From Streptomyces griseus (GTDB taxonomy: Bacteria; Actinomycetota; Actinomycetes; Streptomycetales; Streptomycetaceae): 64,000 bases of DNA. Made by a program: the position numbers and the translations under genes. Below, one piece after another: positions 61,236 to 64,000 of this stretch. The stretch is taken from the NCBI RefSeq assembly GCF_900460065.1, contig NZ_UAVD01000033.1, positions 62,001 through 126,000 on the forward strand. Direction: 5' to 3'. Each line of letters opens with the position of its first letter. Positions within the stretch are counted from its first letter, which is position 1. Under the pieces are notes generated by a model. It searched no databases. It was not told the DNA's origin and worked only from the letters and a program-made list of their open reading frames with translations.

Positions 61236-62189
61236 TCAGGCGCCCCCGCGCGGCGCGTACAGGATCCACAGCGGCCCTTCGGCGAGATCGACGCGCTGCC
61301 CGTCGGGGGTGGTGTACACCGTGTCCGCGTCGGTCGCGCTCCGCGTCCACCGGGCCTCGTACGCCCGGCCGTCCCGCAGGACGACCGCGTCCCCCGATCC
61401 CACGGTCTCGGTGAAAGGACTGGTGTTCCCGGACCGGTCACGGAAGTCCGAGGGCCGTACGGTCACGGACTGGACCACGACCGTCCCGGCTCCGAGCCGG
61501 TCGCCCTCGGTGGTGCGGGCGGGGGAGCCGTCCAGGGAGACGAGCCAGCGCTCGCGTTCGGCGGACCAGGTGAACGTCACCGACGCGGACGGGTAGCGAA
61601 CCGTGCGGCTGCCCTCCCGCTCCCCGCCGGAGGGCGGCGCGCCGACCCTGAGCCCCAGCTCCCCGACGGCGTTCACCCCGGAGGCCTCGAACGGGATCCG
61701 CTGCGGGCGCAGATAGAGATTGTGCGGCGCGGGACGGTCCGGGCCCCGGAAGTACGCGCCCGGCGCCTTCGACGGCGGCACCGGGTCCAGCGGCGCCCGG
61801 TCGATGACCGGCAGCAGCCGGCTCTGGGCGCCGGAGAAGGCCAGGGCCGGCCGGTCGAACTGCCGCAGCAGTTCGAGATCGGTCTCCCGCGCGCTGCGCA
61901 CCGGACCGATGACCGGTGGCAGGGCGGAGGAGTACACGGCGAGTATCCGGCTCAGGCCGGCCTCCACCTGCTCGACGTAGACGATGTCGGCCCGCTCCAG
62001 ACCGGTGTGCGGCCGCGCGGGCGCCACATTGTCGATCTTCACGGCGAGTACGGCGGCCCGGCCACCGGACGGAGAGCTGCCGCGGGGCGTGGGGGACGTC
62101 CCGTCCCCGCCCGTGCACGCGGCGGTGACGGCCAGCAGGAGCGCGGTGAACAGCGCTGCGGCCGAGGTCCTGACTCCGGCTGCGGACAT
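61236..62189 (-). CDS. DUF3048-family (YerB-like) lipoprotein
   Basis: 317 residues. Signal with lipobox AVTAAC (Cys near residue 25), then a Ser/Gly/Pro linker. The DUF3048 N-terminal part follows: AVLAVKIDNVAPARPHTGLERADIVYVEQVEAGLSRILAVYSSALPPVIGPVRSARETDLELLRQFDRPALAFSGAQ. Its C-terminal half is VTFTWSAERERWLVSLDG, DAVVLRDGRAYEARWTRS and a final GPLWILYAPRGG. The family is widespread in Gram-positive bacteria, surface-attached, and of unknown biochemical role. The start at 62189 is preceded by GGAAGG. Confidence 0.87.
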   Translation of the reverse strand: MSAAGVRTSAAALFTALLLAVTAACTGGDGTSPTPRGSSPSGGRAAVLAVKIDNVAPARPHTGLERADIVYVEQVEAGLSRILAVYSSALPPVIGPVRSARETDLELLRQFDRPALAFSGAQSRLLPVIDRAPLDPVPPSKAPGAYFRGPDRPAPHNLYLRPQRIPFEASGVNAVGELGLRVGAPPSGGEREGSRTVRYPSASVTFTWSAERERWLVSLDGSPARTTEGDRLGAGTVVVQSVTVRPSDFRDRSGNTSPFTETVGSGDAVVLRDGRAYEARWTRSATDADTVYTTPDGQRVDLAEGPLWILYAPRGGA

Positions 62190-62501
62190 GGCGACCGCCC
62201 TTCCGGGGCGTCGGCCGGCGGTGTCGGCGCAACGCCGTCGTGCCGCGGCCCCTCCTCCATCATCACGCATCCGGCGTCGGCATGGTTGCGCGACCGCCGG
62301 TCCCGAGCGGAAACGGCCCCGAACGGCCCCGAACGACGGCGCAGCGCATCCGCGCCCCCGCACGGACCGGCCGACCCGGCCGGAAACGCCCCGTACCGTG
62401 CCCCTGATTCCGCTTCCGCGGGAGTGGTTCGCTCTCTACGGTTGCAGGAGCGACGGGCACTGCGCCCGGAACGGCACGACAGGTGCGGCGGAGGGGGTCC
62501 G
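62190..62501. other. 312-bp divergent intergenic region
   Basis: Promoter region between the DUF3048 gene and the gene at 62502. It holds a short tandem repeat ACGGCCCCGA (twice, around 62313-62334) and a possible -10 TACGGT near 62438. No gene is recognised. Confidence 0.4.
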
Positions 62502-62945
62502 GTGGAAGCGGAGTTGACGGCACTGGCGGCGTCGGGGGCGACCGCCTTCGTGGGGCTGATGGTGACGGAGGCCTGGACGCAGGCGCGCGGTCGGATGGCC
62601 CGGTTCCTGGCGCGGGGCGAGGACGTCGACGTCGTCGACGCGGAGCTGGAGGAGTCCCGCGAGGAACTGCTCGCGGCACGCCGCAACGGTGACGAGGACG
62701 GTGCCGCCGACGTCACCGCCGAGTGGCGGGTCAGGCTCCGCCGGGCCCTGCGGGACAACCCCGGGGCAGCGGAGGAGCTGCGCGGCCTGCTCGACGAGCT
62801 GGCTCCCGCGCACTCCGCCGGCACCACCGTCTCGGTCAACCACAACACGATCCACGACGGCACCTACAACGGACCCGTGATCATGGCCCATTCGATCCAC
62901 GACGGCGTACACACACCGCCCGAGCAGGGCCCGGGCACCAGGTGA
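62502..62945 (+). CDS. Candidate Bell-like effector with C-terminal RHIM/BASS-type amyloid motif
   Basis: 147 residues from a GTG with GGAGGGGG seven bases upstream. Residues 5-22 (LTALAASGATAFVGLMVT) are hydrophobic and could insert in a membrane. Residues 27-107 are strongly charged, helical and coiled-coil-like. At the end, residues 115-137 read NTIHDGTYNGPVIMAHSIHDG + VH, with IHDG twice at a 15-residue distance around GPVIMA. This pattern (G-x-x-x-G-x-V-[VI]-x-A-x-x-[IV]-x-x-G-[VI]) resembles RHIM-like amyloid-signalling motifs of bacterial Bell-domain effectors and NLR proteins. If so, it would form a pore after amyloid templating by a partner NLR, which is not in this window. No experimental function is known. 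Confidence 0.65.
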   Translation: MEAELTALAASGATAFVGLMVTEAWTQARGRMARFLARGEDVDVVDAELEESREELLAARRNGDEDGAADVTAEWRVRLRRALRDNPGAAEELRGLLDELAPAHSAGTTVSVNHNTIHDGTYNGPVIMAHSIHDGVHTPPEQGPGTR

Positions 62946-62979
62946 CGGCACCGGGGGGCGTGCGGCGGGCCGGTCCCCC

Positions 62980-63528
62980 TCAGGCTCCCGCGGTGAGCTC
63001 CCCCCGGCACACCGGGCACCGTTCCCTGCCGTCCCAGGCGTCCCACCCGAAGGACGCGGGCGAGAAGGCCCGGTCCTTCAGTTCGCCCCGCACCGCCGTC
63101 CGGTAGGCCCACACCCTGTCGAGGTAGGGGTGGTACGCGTCGTGGAAGGCCTGCGAGGTGTGTGTGGCGCCCGTGCCCACGACGCGCTGGACGGCGCGCA
63201 GCTGCTGGAACATCGCCTGTCCGGCGCCCGCCACGTCGGCGGAGGCGTCGATGAAGAACCGCTCGCGGACCTCGTGGACGGCGGCTTCGTCGAACGCCGC
63301 ACGGGCGGCCAGGTCCGGATCGACGGCCGGATCCTGCGCCTGGGCTATGCCGCGCAGCCGGGTGTGGCATCTCCCGACGGCTGCGATGAACTCGATGTAC
63401 ACCGCGCGCCGCCGCTCCTGGGCCCCGCGGTCCCTCTCGTGGCGTTGGCGCAGGCGGTCGGCGAGCAAGGTGCCCGATATGGCGAGGAAACCGCCGCTCA
63501 CCGTCGCGACGAGCGTGCCCCAGTCCAT
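62980..63528 (-). CDS. Membrane-anchored protein with C-terminal CxxC, unknown
   Basis: 182 residues. One N-terminal membrane segment (WGTLVATVSGGFLAISGTLLAD, 3-24) is followed by a basic, charged coiled coil (RLRQRHERDRGAQERRRAVYIEFIAAV) and a helical cytoplasmic domain. Near the C-terminus GRERCPVCRGEL has a single CxxC. This layout (TM, RQRHERDR, helices) is common among small Streptomyces proteins of unknown function. It is convergent with the candidate amyloid effector, 34 bp apart; a functional link is possible but not shown. ATG 63528 has GGGGGAAGAAG before it. Confidence 0.65.
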   Translation of the reverse strand: MDWGTLVATVSGGFLAISGTLLADRLRQRHERDRGAQERRRAVYIEFIAAVGRCHTRLRGIAQAQDPAVDPDLAARAAFDEAAVHEVRERFFIDASADVAGAGQAMFQQLRAVQRVVGTGATHTSQAFHDAYHPYLDRVWAYRTAVRGELKDRAFSPASFGWDAWDGRERCPVCRGELTAGA

Positions 63529-64000
63529 GCTTCTTCCCCCCGGAGGCGATCACGGTCCCTGCGGCCCCGAATCTATCCCCGCCAGGGGCCCGGAAGCGGG
63601 CCTTCCGGGCCGCCCGGCGGAAGGTGGTGAGCACCGCGGGGCCCGCCGGCGTGACGAGGACGGAGTTCGTGGGGCCGACCCCGCCGGTGATTCGGAGCGG
63701 ACACGTACAGCGGGGTGCAGCCCAGGGTGAAGGCTGCGCGGCCAGGGCCCGTTGCCTGAACGGCCGCATGGAGGACGCGGCGACCGCCGGGATCGCCCGG
63801 GTCCCGGTCGCGGCCGAGGGGCCGCGGCCGGTGACCGGACGGGGCGGGAGCGGTTGACCGTGCCGCTTCCCGCCCCGTCGCGGTGCGCTCGGCACCGGCC
63901 CTGACGGGCCGTCTGGTCCAGACCTCTTGACCGAAGGTCTGGACCATTCTACGGTTTGGCAGGGTCACGACACAGGGCGGGGCGGGGCGAACCTTTCGCC
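63529..64000. other. 472-bp right-end region without a gene
   Basis: No product of a recognisable family in any frame. It holds the promoter of the membrane-protein gene on the minus strand and, at 63914-63946, the inverted pair of chitinase-type repeats. It is probably the upstream region of a gene that starts beyond 64000. Confidence 0.4.
63914..63946. promoter_or_regulatory. Two inverted TGGTCCAGACCT repeats (DasR/chitinase-promoter type)
   Basis: TGGTCCAGACCT (63914-63925), a 9-nt spacer, then AGGTCTGGACCA (63935-63946), its exact reverse complement. The 12-mer is the same as the direct repeat described in Streptomyces chitinase promoters and differs from the DasR core TGGTCTAGACCA at two places. 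Confidence 0.7.

Noticed and set aside
62864..63895. Long minus-strand frames at the right end of the window
   Set aside because: They overlap the better supported genes at 62502 and 62980 in other frames and show no domain.

Overview
High-GC actinobacterial chromosome, almost certainly Streptomyces. The indications are strongly GC-biased codon third positions, GTG/TTG starts, a snapalysin protease, a SARP regulator, DmdR/IdeR-type iron boxes, chitinase-type promoter repeats and, above all, a complete coelichelin-type siderophore locus. No rRNA, tRNA, CRISPR array, transposase or phage gene was seen.

Left part (1-31.4 kb), mixed chromosomal genes. A SARP regulator cut by the window edge stands divergent to a haloacetate-dehalogenase-like hydrolase. 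A CheY-like regulator (in an unusual open reading frame fused to an HTH-like segment) is divergent to a CHASE3/HAMP histidine kinase and a REC-PP2C phosphatase. Then come snapalysin, a cupin, an AraC regulator and a kinase-like phosphotransferase. At 9.4-16.4 kb lies a DNA repair and mutagenesis block: Ku, a stand-alone ATP-dependent ligase, DnaE2 and a Y-family-like protein without the usual catalytic residues. From 16.6 to 22.1 kb are a lipase-like hydrolase, a second phosphotransferase, and a GbsR/MarR regulator divergent to an ABC-2 exporter. From 22.1 to 29.4 kb is a cell-envelope-type set: GT-C-like membrane protein, membrane molybdopterin oxidoreductase, methyltransferase, DUF2064, GT2 and an SDR epimerase with a cysteine-rich insert. 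A nitroreductase-like protein and a MarR regulator share a promoter carrying a perfect inverted repeat.

Centre (31.4-54.1 kb), coelichelin cluster. cchA (formyltransferase) diverges from cchB (ornithine N5-hydroxylase), followed by the ferri-siderophore importer cchCDE and lipoprotein cchF, exporter half cchG, the 3632-residue NRPS cchH, exporter half cchI and, convergent, esterase cchJ. The A-domain signatures read from the sequence are DINYWGGIGK, DFWNIGMVHK and DMENLGLINK; with two epimerisation domains they predict formyl-hydroxy-Orn, Thr and hydroxy-Orn, as in coelichelin. Five iron-box-like sites sit in front of cchA, cchB, cchE, cchF and cchJ. The expected MbtH gene (cchK) is not beside cchJ. 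CchG and CchI have complementary degenerate ATPase motifs, which predicts a heterodimeric exporter with one working ATP site.

Right part (54.1-64 kb). A DinB-like protein and a MarR regulator face a second-type enolase across an array of 13-bp repeats. Divergent secreted beta-1,3-glucanase-type enzymes (GH55 and GH16, with discoidin modules) share a LacI/CebR-like operator sequence. A DUF3048 lipoprotein follows. A 147-residue protein has a hydrophobic N-terminus and a C-terminal RHIM/BASS-like amyloid-signalling motif, and may be a cell-death effector. The window ends in two copies of the chitinase promoter repeat TGGTCCAGACCT, so a chitin- or GlcNAc-related gene may start just beyond the right edge.
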